Source: Heracleum sosnowskyi
Lineage: Eukaryota > Streptophyta > Magnoliopsida > Apiales > Apiaceae
Reading direction: 5' to 3'
DNA: 64,000 nucleotides
NCBI GenBank assembly: GCA_030848705.1
Contig: JAUIZM010000016.1
Span: forward strand, 1,178,001-1,242,000
Shown in pieces: positions 44,085-57,500 of this stretch (its first letter is position 1; the number at the start of each line of letters is the position of its first letter). The notes beneath the pieces were generated by a model. It did no database searches and was not told the DNA's origin. It worked only from the letters and a program-made list of their open reading frames with translations. The translations under genes were made by a program, and so were the position numbers.

Positions 44085-44912
44085 ATGTGGATTCTTGACA
44101 GTGGCTGTTCAAGGCATATGACCGGAGATAGAGTCCTGCTATCAGATTTGGTTGAGAAAGCTGGCCCAGTAGTTACCTTTGGAGATAACAGCAAGGGTAT
44201 TACGAAAGGATATGGCTGTTTGAAGTATGGAAATGTTATCATTGAAGATGTATCATTTGTGGAAGGTCTGAGGTTCAATCTTCTCAGCATCAGTCATTTC
44301 TGTGACAGAGGATATGTTGTTTCCTTTGAAAGAGAGAAGTGTCAGATCCTTCACAAGAAGAATGGAAAGCCTGCTCTTCAAGGAGTAAGGAAAGGTGACT
44401 TGTTCATAGCTGATCTGCACTCGGGATCCCAAGATGAAGTTAATTGTTTTTATGCTAAAGCTTCATCAGATGAAAGTTGGCTATGGCACAAGAAGATGTC
44501 TCATCTTAACTTCAAAACCATGAACTCTTTAGTTAAGAGGGAATTGGTTAGAGGTTTGCCTCAGATGGAATTTACACAGGAAGGACTGTGTGAGGCATGT
44601 CAGAAAGGAAAGTCAAAGAAAGCTTCTCACAAGGGCACTGACACATCATCAATAACTGAACCACTTCAGCTACTGCACATGGATTTGTTTGGTCCAGTTA
44701 ATGTGATGTCCATGTCAAAGAAACAATATGCACTTGTGATTGTTGATGACTATTCAAAATATACATGGGTTTTATTCCTACATTCCAAGGATGAGACCCC
44801 ACACCTGGTGATTGACCATATAAAGTTGATTGAGCTGGATTCTAGATTCCCTGTTAGAGCCATAAGGTCAGATAATGATACTGAATTCAAGAATGCCATT
44901 CTAAATGACTTT
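44085..44912 (+). pseudogene. pol: Element F pol, first part: protease and integrase, cut by element G
   Basis: The frame has the protease motif MWILDSGCSRHMTGD at its start, the HHCC region (SWLWHKKMSHLNFKTMNS, GLCEACQKGK) and the integrase core up to ILNDF. Catalytic residues can be seen in DLFGPVNVMSMSKKQY and in SDNDTEF, where relatives have SDNGTEF. The frame is open upstream of the ATG to a TAG at about 44056. The sequence is interrupted at 44912 by the G LTR and resumes at 59428. Gag and pol are in different frames with a stop between them, so Pol needs recoding or splicing. Confidence 0.9.
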
Positions 44913-47900
44913 TGAAATAATCCGAATTTTTGGTAAAATTAAAACTTTTCATATTATGATTAAGTGCATCAGTGAATAGTGAATTTGGTGGATGAATAGT
45001 GATTTTGAGGGTTAAGAAAATTTTTCATGCCACCTATGTACGAGACGTAGTGTGGACATTCCAAAGTCATATTAGTGATCTACGGAGTAAATAAGTGAAT
45101 GCAAAGACGATCGGAATTCAGAAATTCCAAATTTTATTTTGGTGTAATATTCGACCGGGCAGCGAATTATATATTATTATATTCAAGAAATGAGATATGA
45201 AAATTGAGGATTTGAGGATTTAATATTTTGGAACTTTATTATTTTATTAAAGTCGATTTAAGGATTCGATTGTTGGAATGAATAGTGAATAGTTACTATT
45301 CACTGCGAGAACCGCGTAGAGTTTTATTCGCCCTTTAGAAAAATATTTCGAATCATTTCAAGAGGGACAAGACAACATTTACAGGATCAAATATAGACAT
45401 GGAAGTAACATGTAACAAGATTAATTCGAGGAATGCAACATTTGGATCATCCATGTGAAAGGAAAGCGAACCAGTAAAGCTACTTTATCTAAGGCAATGC
45501 ATGTTGGACAAGTGTCACAAGGAGAGAGCGTTAGAGCTATGACTCACCACTCTTTTAACACAGAATATCAGCATCATTATCCATTAAACAAGAAAAGAAA
45601 AAGAAAGAGAAGAACTCTCTTCTCCCCCATTCTGCCCAGCAAAAGCATCAAGGAAAGCAAAACCCATAACTCCATTTCTATCCATCCTTAAATCACCAAA
45701 TTTTAACCATAGCTACTCCACTCCATGGGCAACCTTCGTTCAAAATTTCATGGCCAACAAAGGAGTGTAGCCTAGTCAAATCGCTTCCCCAAGTCGGAGA
45801 ACAGAAACTGTCCTGCTTTTCCAGTTTCGACCACTCACCTTAGAAAGCCAATAAGTCGAGCTTCAAGCATCCCCTGGTGATGAGGTAGGACTCAAAAGCA
45901 AGCCCTTGAAGAGTAGAAGGTGTGGTAAAAAGTTGAGAACCAAACTCTTGTTTTTCGATTTTATATGGATTTTACAAAGTAACGATGAATAGTAACTTGT
46001 ATTTTGTTTTGTTTTTGGATATTGAGTTTGTGGCTTCCAAAGGTTGTATTAAGCAAGGATCTAAGTATATATAGGTGTATTGGAAGTAAACAAGCTTGGA
46101 GGAGGTATGAACCTTGAACCCTTGAATGTATTAAGTGATTTTTGAAGCTTTCATGGTGTAAAAGCATGCTTATGATCTTAGTAGCTATGATTGGGTTTTG
46201 TTATAAGTTATATTGAGTTTTAAGAACGTAAAGGCATTGCTTGGCCTCAGTTCTTGGTTGAATAAGATGTATATGTTGAGTGGAGTGATCGATATGCATT
46301 TTGGATGATTTGAAATTTGGGAATATCCGAGTTATAGCCGTCGTAATGCCCAAATTTTTACCTAATGATTGGTTCCCTGTTTTTCCTCTGTTAGAGCTCG
46401 ACCCTTGAGTCCTACTGCCCATGATTGTGTAGTTTATGTTATAAGCTTCGTAATGATATGTGGTTCGCCTAATTTGGCCAAACGGTTTAAGAGTTATGCT
46501 AGTTTTAGTAATCGTGGTTCGAGAAGTTTCATCGCAGAAATGTAACCACTTTGATGCTAAGTCAAAGACCTTTAAGAGTCGAATTAAAATGTGAAACTTT
46601 GAGAAATAATTCTAGAGACAGTTAGGAAGGCTCACGAAAACGATTCGAATTAAAAAGATTATTTTTCGATTTTATAAAAATGTGTTATCCGAGGTTGCGC
46701 AAGTGAAAACCACTAAGAACATGACTTAGAAACCAATGTTGTAAATGGCTCAGTATAACTTGTATTCGAGGATCGATTTCGGACTAAACCTACGACTTAA
46801 GTAATTGTCGAATAAACATGGACTTAGTATGAGCCTATAACGAGCTAGTAATTCCTTGGTTGTGTTTCGCTTACGTGTTTAAGCATTGAGTACAAGTGGA
46901 TTATCCAGGGGATTAATCGTGTGTTTGCTTTGACTTTGTCTAGATTGTCCGGCATCGTCGCGAACCCCTATCACTTCTCGAGCATCAGGCAAGTTTACTA
47001 AACCTTACTCTATTATTCAGAGTATGTATATTTTCCAATGTTCAATACTTGTGTATTCCCAATTTATATACCAAATCTTTGTTGCAAGTATTGTGGCAAG
47101 TTTTCTAAATCTATACTTTGAAGTATTGATTATATATTACTGCTTTTGCCATGTGTGGAGTTATACAGTTTCGCGATACATCTTATATATTGTATAAAAT
47201 AGAGTTTGATTTTGGTTTATATACGAGCTTTGAGATAATGTACTTATGAACCGGTATACCTTGTAGCTCTATATATAAGAGCATATTCATTGTTTTCGAC
47301 TCTAAATCGGGAGTCGGTATTTTGAGATATGTAGATAGCCGTGGAAACCCGGAGGGATTCCATCGGCAGAATACTATGTGTTTTGAGGAATGTTATTTGA
47401 GTATTATCTCGGTCGAGAAATACTATTTGAATACTATTTCAGTTATATATGCAAATGAGAAGTATACATGTGTTATTGCATACTTGTTTTCGAATTGCTA
47501 TGTATAGCAATACTTGAGGTTATGACTTAAAGTTGGGGCTTATGAGTTAGATATGGGATATCAGCTATAAGCCAGGATTTTATATTTGCCCTAGGATAAG
47601 GGCGGGTGATTTTCTCTACGATCAGAAGTAATTATATTTCGGTATATGTTAAAGGTTATTTTCCGATAAAGATATCGGGTAACTATTATTCGAGGGTTAA
47701 TTATTTTATTTAAAGAATATTATTTATGAATATTCATTTGAGGATTATTGACTTAAAGAATATTATTTATGAATATTCCTTTGAGGATTATTGACTTTTA
47801 GAATATTATTTATTAATATCCATTTTAAGAATATTATTTATTAATATACATTTGAGGATTATCGACTTACAGAATATTGTTTATATTCATTTGAGATTTA

Positions 47901-49826
47901 ATTATTTAAAGTATATTATTTTTGAATAGTCATTTGAGGTTTATTTATTAATGAATATTATGTTTGAATATTCATTTGAGGATTATTTATTAATGAATAT
48001 TATTTCTGAATATTCAGTTAAGGTTTACTTATTTAATGAATATTATTTTTGAATATTCATTCGAGGTTTGTTTATTTGATGAATATTATTTTCGAATATT
48101 CATTTGAAGGTTTACTTGTTAATAAATATTATTAATTATTTTCAAATCAAAAAAGAGGTTCCCAAAACAAGGTTTTTCCATTTAAATCTGTCTTTTAAAG
48201 GGGATTTAAATGCTCGCTCAACTATCAAAAATATGGGAAACCTGATTTAAGTGACTGCTACTCTTTTTAAACTCTCAACTCAAAACTGTCAGGGGACAGA
48301 TATTTTCTCGAAGCAATTTAGTTGCTGTAAGTCAAATATTGTGTTACCACCTCAACGATCGAGGGGTAAATTCATGGAACAAGTCGATATCCATTAACAA
48401 GCAATAGCTTAGGAAATATTGGAGAATCTTCCTTTCCAACCTAGATATAACTACTTAGTGGAGTCGTATCAACAAGTGTTACACTTGGGGAAAGGAGGAC
48501 GATCTTTACGTTTCAGAGTCATGGATTTCATCTGAACTAGGAGTGGTGTAAGTGGTCAAGTTGCGTGGGCCCATCCAACTTTTATTGCCCCAAATGGGCC
48601 GGGAGGTCACAGTAAGGCGGTAGACAATGTCAGGCTGTCGTGATTCTTCCATCTACATGTAGAAAACTATTTGAGCGGTGCGACCTGCTACTGATCATAG
48701 CAAGGTTAGGCACAGCGGACGCGGTAGCAACTCAAGTATTAGTTCATCATCCAATTTGGATATTCCTGCAACATGTATTGGGGTGATGAACCAATCGTGT
48801 TGGCAAGGGGTCGAAAAGTGTTTGGAAATGAAGTGACGATAAATCCATATAACTTCATCTTTTAATTTATGAGTATGACTCTGATAAAACCTGATTAAGG
48901 ATATATATGCCTAAGTGGATTTTGGGTTACGGAAATATTATATAAATTTTCCTCGTAACTTCCTCTCTTATATCATATGACTCTGTGGATACCTTACATA
49001 ACATGAGTTATGGTAAGGGAGTTGTTTATACTGAATCATTTTATAACTTCTTTTAAGTTATGTGTTGATATTCTGCTTACATAGCAGATATTTTTGGAAG
49101 AGTTATATTGGTTTACTTTGGAACCTTATCTTTTATATTATACTAGAACTTTGTTCATAATATAGCAAAAGCTTGCAGAAATATTATGAAATGATATTTG
49201 AAGTACATTAATGGTACTGTTTTTGGGAATACATTCCGATAAGGAAATAATTTCAGTATCGAGATATTTTGACAAATTATTGTCTTATACCCGCTTTATT
49301 CTGGGTTGAGTTAAAGGCAGGATTATGCCATATTTTTATTACCTTGCTGAGCTATCGCTCACTCTTGCTATTGTTTTATATATATTATATAGCAGCGAAG
49401 CAGGATGCCAATGGGACGGCACATACCCCGCAAGGCGTTTCCATAAACAGTTTCTAGCAGTGATCCCGAGAGTAGTACGAACCAATCGAATCAGGCTACG
49501 ACTTTTGGTATTCAACTTATGTATAGACATGAATGGTATTAGAGGACTGTAAGCATCAGAAGGCTAAGTTGGTAATGTAACAATACTTAGAAATTGTACC
49601 AGTAACAGATTCAAAAGACATTTGGGTATTGTAATAAAAATTATTTATTCCGCAGTTCTTGTGTTGTGTCGTTTCTGAGACTCTAACCTGTGTGTGTGTG
49701 TGTGAGACATATATTGTGGGGTCATGAGCAGGTGAATTATGAATGGTGTGAGTAATACAGGTAAGGCAAGGAGTACATGGATCGTGACAACCCTAAATCC
49801 CCGACCCCAGATTTGGGGCTGTTACA
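44913..49826 (+). repeat. 5' LTR of element G (4914 bp)
   Basis: It begins TGAAATAATCCGAA and ends GGGGCTGTTACA. It is non-coding as far as I can tell; short frames such as that at 45455-45691 (Lys/Arg-rich) are shared with the other LTR only because the LTRs are copies. It contains an AT-rich array (47700-48135) and a (TG)n run near 49690. Confidence 0.92.
47700..48135 (+). repeat. AT-rich tandem array in the 5' LTR of element G
   Basis: About nine or ten diverged units of 40-50 bp built from GAATATTATTT, TGAATATTCATTTGAGG and TTATTTATTAAT. The other LTR has the same array at about 57300-57735. Confidence 0.85.
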
Positions 49827-52800
49827 GAGATGGTATCTGAGAGTTAGGTTACAGTCCTCAGAAACGATAGGAGATCGAGTCTTACAATACCCTTAATAAT
49901 GATAAGAACATCTAGAGCTCAAATTGAGTTCGTAGTCGGGTTAGAGGACATGACCCTGACTGTTTAAGATGAAGCCCGAGAGGGGACTTCTTTTGGGAAA
50001 CCGTACTTAGGACTTCATGATTAGTCACCTCGAGTCGTATGAGTTATAGATTGATGGGATTCTGAGATACCAGACCCCGAGGCCTTCGAGTAGGCAATTG
50101 ATGATGCGTTCCTTGAAATGGACGGAGACCCGATAAAGGAAGATCTATAGGAGGATCTAGAGGAAGACCTCATAGTGGGTCAAGGAAAGAATCTTGTAGA
50201 GATGTGTTGATTGATAAAGATGTAGTATGTTACTTGAGGTCGTACAATAGGACCGGACGAACCTTCAGAGGTCAAATAAGTGCTGACACGAGAGTTTAGG
50301 ATCGTTATGATTCATCATGAGATATGACAAAGAAAATGGAGTAGAGTCTCCAAAGCAGAAGAGGTAGAGGCAATACAGCCAGTATCAGTGGATTGATTTG
50401 ACTTGAATGAAACTTGTTACTCGTAGTCGGTTATAGTTGCCCATAAGGAGGCGGCATACGTAAGAACCAAGATGTTCATATTTTCGCGAATGATTAAGGG
50501 TACTTAGTTGCCTAGAATAGTGGAAGGAATTGTTTTGGGCTACGAGGTTTCAATCCCCCACGACCAGCGATTCCACTGGAAATGGTGTCTATTACATCAT
50601 TGAGGGATTTTATTATCTCAAGGAAAATTTTGGGCATATGTACCATGCAAATGTTATTGTAAGACAAGCACGCTAAGACGGAATCGAGAACGAGATTTAC
50701 CACCCTCAGGAAACCAGGAAGGAATTATGAGGATAGAACATAAAGGTCGGAAATCAGATCCGAGCATTACTAGTAGGTAAATAGATTGATCAAATTTCCC
50801 TGATTTTTGGAAAGAAATTCAGCAAATTTTGGCAAACCTTGTCTTTCTGATTACCAGAGGATGTCACCAAAGAGAGTGGAAACTAGAGCGAACCCTGTGG
50901 ATTGGGTAAGATAGCCGCTATATGGGTTGGTGGATAGACCCTGATTGCTATAATTGATTGTAGAGATTAAATGATGAAGTTGAGATTGGACGGTAAAGGC
51001 GAAATATATTTAAGGACCAAGACGGACTGAGAAATTCCGGGATTGACTTAAATGAAAAGGCTATTGTGCCAAAAGTGTTAAGCTTATGTAGCACACGGGA
51101 TTGATATGGGAGAAGGAATATTGGGTATAAGGATGATTGAAATAGAGACCGGATTTAAGCTTGTAGTTTCTAACGATCTTCCGAAGTACCGCCCAGTCGA
51201 CATGTGGAATTGTCATTGCTACGGGCGACAACGGTATCGAAGTCTTCTTATAGAACAGAACGCTTACTTGAGATGTTTGCGCCGAGTCGAATAGAACTCC
51301 CTGCGATCGCAAATGTTGATGGTGTAATTCTTAGCGACTATTATAAGTCGGCAATGACGTAAGTATCGAACACCTTAGGATGCGTGGAAAAGAAGAGCTT
51401 TGGAATTGAACGATTATCCATTAGAGGAGCCGACGTAAAAGGCATCCGTAGAGACCTTGGTAATACCCTCCCCATTTGCAAATTATGTGGGATACTTCCC
51501 CAATCTATGATCTATCTTGACCTCTCTCCAGGAAAGAATTCTGATAAAGGGTATATTCCCTCTTCGAAGTTGTTTTATAACACTTGTGCTAAACCATATT
51601 CAGTTTCACTTGTGCCAGAGGCTGTCACAATGCCTACTTTCAGGCTTTCGAAGCCCTGTCAAATGATGTTCTTTAAGCTTTCACTTTTCTTCAAATAATG
51701 AATGACCCTATGGTGATACATCACCACTTGTTTGTTGAATACCAGTATCTTTATGGCTATCCTTTTCTTGTAAATCGCACCTTTGGAATATGTTCAATTT
51801 TAATCCAAGGTATTCCTTTGAGAAATATTGTCGAAAGGCGATAATCATTAAATCGATCTCGAATTGCTTTCATACTTTTCAACTTCCACTGAGACGAACA
51901 ACCCTATATTTATAGGGGCTGCAAGGACTATCTGTCTGTGTGATAGAAGTCTGATGGGACGCCATCACTTGTAAGTTGTGAAATACAAGAAGGCTAATTA
52001 CCTTTAGTAATGTCTCAATCGAGGCACACAACGTTGAGTTCTTATGATCATGTTGATCTCTCGGTAAATTCTTTTACCTCCAATAAGGTTACCTTAAAAC
52101 TCATAACCAGTGTGTGACGTTTTCTTTGATATGGGAGCTATCTTTCAAAGCCCCGTAATTTTTGTTATCCTTATTGAATTTCAAGGGAAGGCCAACCAGG
52201 TCAAATAAGTCAAAATTCGCTGATAGGAATCAGATTCGCAACGAAATCACCTATGACAGGAGCGAATCCCTGAGACGAATAGAATGTTAGTGATATATCA
52301 ATGAAATTGGTTTATTCTCCCAAGGATATTATGATAATGGAAAGCGTGTCAATCGATATATGTGAAAAGAATAGCGATGTGCCATGAACTCCAGTGACAA
52401 CGGTGTTAGACAGATGCCCTATAGTGGAATTGAGATTTTGGAGGAGTTGTTTACGAATGTACACTACCTCTGGGTTAGCAAGATAAGTACTGACGATGGA
52501 GTCAGAGGGAGCTGGTATTGTGACTTGGGAGAGGTGCAGCGTGTTGTTTTTAGAGGAATAATTTCCGGAAATATATGGAGACCCGGATGGAAATGAAAGT
52601 TAAAGAGTTAAAACAAGAAACCATGACTGTGACCGAGTATGAGGCCAAGTTTTCCGAATTATCGAGGTTTGTTCCGGAGTTTGTGAACACAGAAGAAAAG
52701 AAAGCCAGTAGGTTTCAACCAGGGCTACCTCCAACAAGCCGCCCACTGTCAGGACCTTTAAATAGCAGGTGCCCTTCTATACTGTTTAGACAGAGCTAAT

Positions 52801-54514
52801 GTATCGTTGTATATCAAGAAGTTGCATGACAATTAAACCTTAAGGCCGAGCCACTAAGGGAATAATTACAAGTAGAAATAGTCAATCGAGGGATTTTCCC
52901 ATAAGACTGGTACATCCAGGTTGTGAATTAGCAATATGAGGTCGACACTTTTGATAGACCTGATTCCTTTCAAGTTGGGAGAAGTTGATAGTATAATAAG
53001 GATGGGTTGGTTGACACCCAATGGAGCCCAGACTGATTGTAAGGGAGAGAGAGTAATAAATAAAGGATGGAGACAGATTCAGAGATTCTTGAATATAGTT
53101 CAGACTAAGAAACTATTACGCCAGAGATACGAGGCTTAATTAGCTCTTATGGTTGACTCCAAGAAAAGAGATACCAAGTATAAAGGGAACTACAATGGTT
53201 TTGGGAGATTGTACAAGGTTTTAATGAACTACCAGATATCGATTTGGATGACATGAGAATGAATACCGAGTATTCAGAGTATAGTGGGAATGAAAGAGTT
53301 AGTGACTCAGTTACCAGAGTTGTTGTATAAGGGTATGATAAGACCCAGTGTATCACCATGGGGAGCCCCGGTGTTGTTCGTAAGAAAGAAAGATGGTAGT
53401 AGGAGATTGTGTATCGACTATAGAGAGTTGAGCAAACATTACCATTAAGAATAGGTACTCGTTACCTAAGATAGATGGTTGTTTGACCAGCTAAAAGACG
53501 CTGTGTATTTCCAAATTTATTCAAGAACTGGATATCACCAGTTGGAAGTTAAATCCGAGGATATACCCAAGACTGCGATTCGTACTAGGAATAGACACTT
53601 CGAGCTTTCAGCGAGTTTTTTTTTTGGGTTGATTAATGCACCCACAAATTTTATGGAATGCAATGAATTGGCTTTGAGTTACCCGTGAGAGCAGATAACA
53701 TGAGGTAGGGAAATGACTAGAATTGACCTAGGATTATGACTGGGAGATACACTACCATCCTGGGAAGGCCAATGTGGTGGCCGATACCCTTGATTAAAAT
53801 GAGACAGAGATGGATTCCGAGTGATCGGGAATTAAAGGATGAGATTTTACACAAAACCCAAGTTAGTCCAACAAACTAGAAAGACAAAAGATTTCACCAA
53901 CAAGCGGCTAGTGACAACCAAGACAGACAGAGAAAGTATGCGGACTAAGCCCGCGAGTATAGAGATAATACTGCTACTAATAAGCTAAATGGCAAGTTGA
54001 TGAATAACAAACAAGTTTATGCTGGTGTATTTCTGTACAAACAAGATAGAGAGTATGAGGTTAGAGATTCGTGATGCTAAAGGTATCTCCATGGAAAGAA
54101 TTAATGAGATTTGGAAAGAAAGGGAAGTTGAGCCGAGATTCATTGGGCCATCTGAGAGTTTAAAACGCGTCAGGAAGGTGGCCTACGAGCCAGCCTTACC
54201 CCCCCAAACTTGTAGAATGGTCATAACGGGGTTCATGTGTCAATGCTACGTCAGTATACTATAGATGCCCGGCATGTGTTAGAGTACGAGCAGGTAGATA
54301 TACAACCTGGTCTGACTTACAAAGAACAACCTGTGGAAATCGCGGATAGAAAAGAGCAAGTGCTAAGAGACAAGGTTGCCAATCTAGTGAGAGGTTTGTG
54401 GAAAATCAAGAAGTGGAATAATCCACTTGGGAGTTAGAAAGTGCAATGGGAGAGAAGTACCCCCAGTTATTCCTAAGCTGATTCCGGGACGGAATCCTTT
54501 TAAGGAGGGGAGAC
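49827..54514 (+). pseudogene. gag-pol: Interior of element G: remnants of gag-pol
   Basis: After the LTR comes TGGTATCTGAGAG (49831), a primer site with mismatches to the usual form. Up to about 52550 I recognise nothing coding. Then there are gag (VTEYEAKFSELSRFVPEFV, 52573-52760), protease region (PFKLGEVDSIIRMGWL, 52970-53010), RT (GMIRPSVSPWGAPVLFVRKK, about 53330-53400; GYHQLEVKSEDIPKTA, about 53530-53580), the end of RNase H (YHPGKANVVADTL, near 53755) and C-terminal pieces (EVEPRFIGPSESLKRVRKVA, 54125-54185; EYEQVDIQPGLTYKEQPVEI, 54285-54345). RT lacks its YVDD region, and almost all of integrase is gone. Stops occur in every frame. GGAGGGGAGAC at 54504-54514 is a good polypurine tract. 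Confidence 0.85.
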
Positions 54515-57500
54515 TATAATAACCCGAATTTTTGGTAAAATTAAAACTTTTCATATTATGATTAAGTGCATCAGTGAATAGTGAATTTGGTGGATGAATA
54601 GTGATTTTGAGGGTTAAGAAAATTTTTCATGCCACCTATGTACGAGACGTAGTGTGGACATTCCAAAGTCATATTAGTGATCTACGGAGTAAATAAGTGA
54701 ATGCAAAGACGATCGGAATTCAGAAATTCCAAATTTTATTTTGGTGTAATATTCGACCGGGCAGCGAATTATATATTATTATATTCAAGAAATGAGATAT
54801 GAAAATTGAGGATTTGAGGATTTAATATTTTGGAACTTTATTATTTTATTAAAGTCGATTTAAGGATTCGATTGTTGGAATGAATAGTGAATAGTTACTA
54901 TTCACTGCGAGAACCGCGTAGAGTTTTATTCGCCCTTGAGAAAAATATTTCGAATCATTTCAAGAGGGACAAGACAACATTTACAGGATTAAATATAGAC
55001 ATGGAAGTAACATGTAACAAGATTAATTCGAGGAATGCAACATTTGGATCATCCATGTGAAAGGAAAGCGAACCAGTAAAGCTACTTTATCTAAGCCAAT
55101 GCATGTTGGACAAGTGTCACAAGGAGAGAGCCTTAGAGCTATGACTCACCACTCTTTTAACACAGAATATCAGCATCATTATCCATTAAACAAGAAAAGA
55201 AAAAGAAAGAGAAGAACTCTCTTCTCCCCCATTCTGCCCAGCAAAAGCATCAAGGAAAGCAAAATCCATAACTCCATTTCTATCCATCCTTAAATCACCA
55301 AATTTTAACCATAGCTACTCCACTCCATGGGCAACCTTCGTTCAAAATTTCATGGCCAACAAAGGAGTGTAGCCTAGTCAAATCGCTTCCCCAAGTCGGA
55401 GAACAGAAACTGTCCTGCTTTTCCAGTTTCGACCACTCACCTTAGAAAGCCAATAAGTCGAGCTTCAAGCATCCCCTGGTGATGAGGTAGGACTCCAAAG
55501 AAATCCCTTGAAGAGTAGAAGGTGTGGTAAAAAGTTGAGAACCAAACTCTTGTTTTTCGATTTTATATGGATTTTACAAAGTAACGATGAATAGTAACTT
55601 GTATTTTGTTTTGTTTTTGGATATTGAGTTTGTGGCTTCCAAAGGTTGTATTAAGTAAGGATCTAAGTTTATATAGGTGTATTGGAAGTAAACAAGCTTG
55701 GAGGAGGTATGAACCTTGAACCCTTGAATGTATTAAGTGATTTTTGAAGCTTTCATGGTGTAAAAGCATGCTTATGATCTTAGTAGCTATGATTGGGCTT
55801 TGTTATAAGTTATATTGAGTTTTAAGAACGTAAAGGCATTGCTTGGCCTCAGTTCTTGGTTGAATAAGATGTATATGTTGAGTGGAGTGATCGATATGCA
55901 TTTTGGATGATTTGAAATTTGGGAATATCCGAGTTATAGCCGTCGTAATGCCCAAATTTTTACCTACTGATTGGTTCCCTGTTTTTCCTCTGTTAGAGCT
56001 CGACCCTTGAGTCCTACTGCCCATGATTGTGTAGTTTATGTTATAAGCTTCGTAATGATATGTGGTTCGCCTAATTTGGCCGAACGGTTTAAGAGTTATG
56101 CTAGTTTTAGTAATCGTGGTTCGAGAAGTTTAATCGCAGAAATGTAACCACTTTGATGCTAAGTCAAAGACCTTTAATAGTCGAATTAAAATGTGAAACT
56201 TTGAGGAATAATGCTAGAGACAGTTAGGAAGGCTCACGAAAAAGATTCGAATTAAAAAGATTATTTTTCGATTTTATAAAAATGTGTTAGCCGAGGTTGC
56301 GCAAGTGAAAACCACTAAGAACATGACTTAGAAACCAATGTTGTAAATGGCTCAGTATAACTTGTATTCGAGGATCGATTTCGGACTAAACCTACGACTT
56401 AAGTAATTGTCGAATAAACATGGACTTAGTATGAGCCTATAACGAGCTAGTAATTCCTTGGTTGTGTTTCGCTTACGTGTTTAAGCATTGAGTACAAGTG
56501 GATTATCCAGGGGATTAATCGTGCGTTTGCTTTGACTTTGTCTAGATTGTCCGGCATCGTCGCGAACCCCTATCACTTCTCGAGCATCAGGCAAGTTTAC
56601 TAAACCTTACTCTATTATTCAGAGTATGTATATTTTCCAATGTTCAATACTTGTGTATTCCCAATTTATATACCAAATCTTTGTTGCAAGTATTGTGGCA
56701 AGTTTTCTAAATCTATACTTTGAAGTATTGATTATATATTACTGCTTTTGCCATGTATGGAGTTATACAGTTTCGCGATACATGTTATATATTGTATAAA
56801 ATAGAGTTTGATTTTGGTTTATATACGAGCTTTGAGATAATGTACTTATGAACCGGTATACCTTGTAGCTCTATATATAAGAGCATATTCATTGTTTTCG
56901 ACTCTAAATCGGGAGTCGGTATTTTGAGATATGTAAATAGCCGTGGAAACCCGGAGGGATTCCATCGGCAGAATACTATGTGTTTTGAGGAATGTTATTT
57001 GAGTATTATCTCGGTCGAGAAATACTATTTGAATACTATTTCAGTTATATATGCAAATGAGAAGTATACATGTGTTATTGCATACTTGTTTTCGAATTGC
57101 TATGTATGGCAATACTTGAGGTTATGACTTGAAGTTGGGGCTTATGAGTTAGATATGGGATATCAGCTATAAGCCAGGATTTTATATTTGCCCTAGGATA
57201 AGGGCGGGTGATTTTCTCTAAGATCAGAAGTAATTATATTTCGGTATATGTTAAAGGTTATTTTCCGATAAAGATATCGGGTAACTGTTATTCGAGGGTT
57301 AATTATTTTATTTAAAGAATATTATTTATGAATATTCATTTGAGGATTATTGACTTAAAGAATATTATTTATGAATATTCCTTTGAGGATTATTGACTTT
57401 AAGAATATTATTTATTAATATTCATTTTAAGAATATTATTTATTAATATACATTTTAGGATTATCGACTTACAGAATATTGTCTATATTCATTTGAGATT

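Noticed and set aside
45455..45691. Lys/Arg-rich frame in the G LTR, repeated at 55057-55293
   Set aside because: Shared only because the LTRs are copies; no other coding evidence.
49269..49552. Hydrophobic small frames in the G LTR, repeated at 58870-59153
   Set aside because: LTR copies of each other and overlapping in three frames; no start context or family match.
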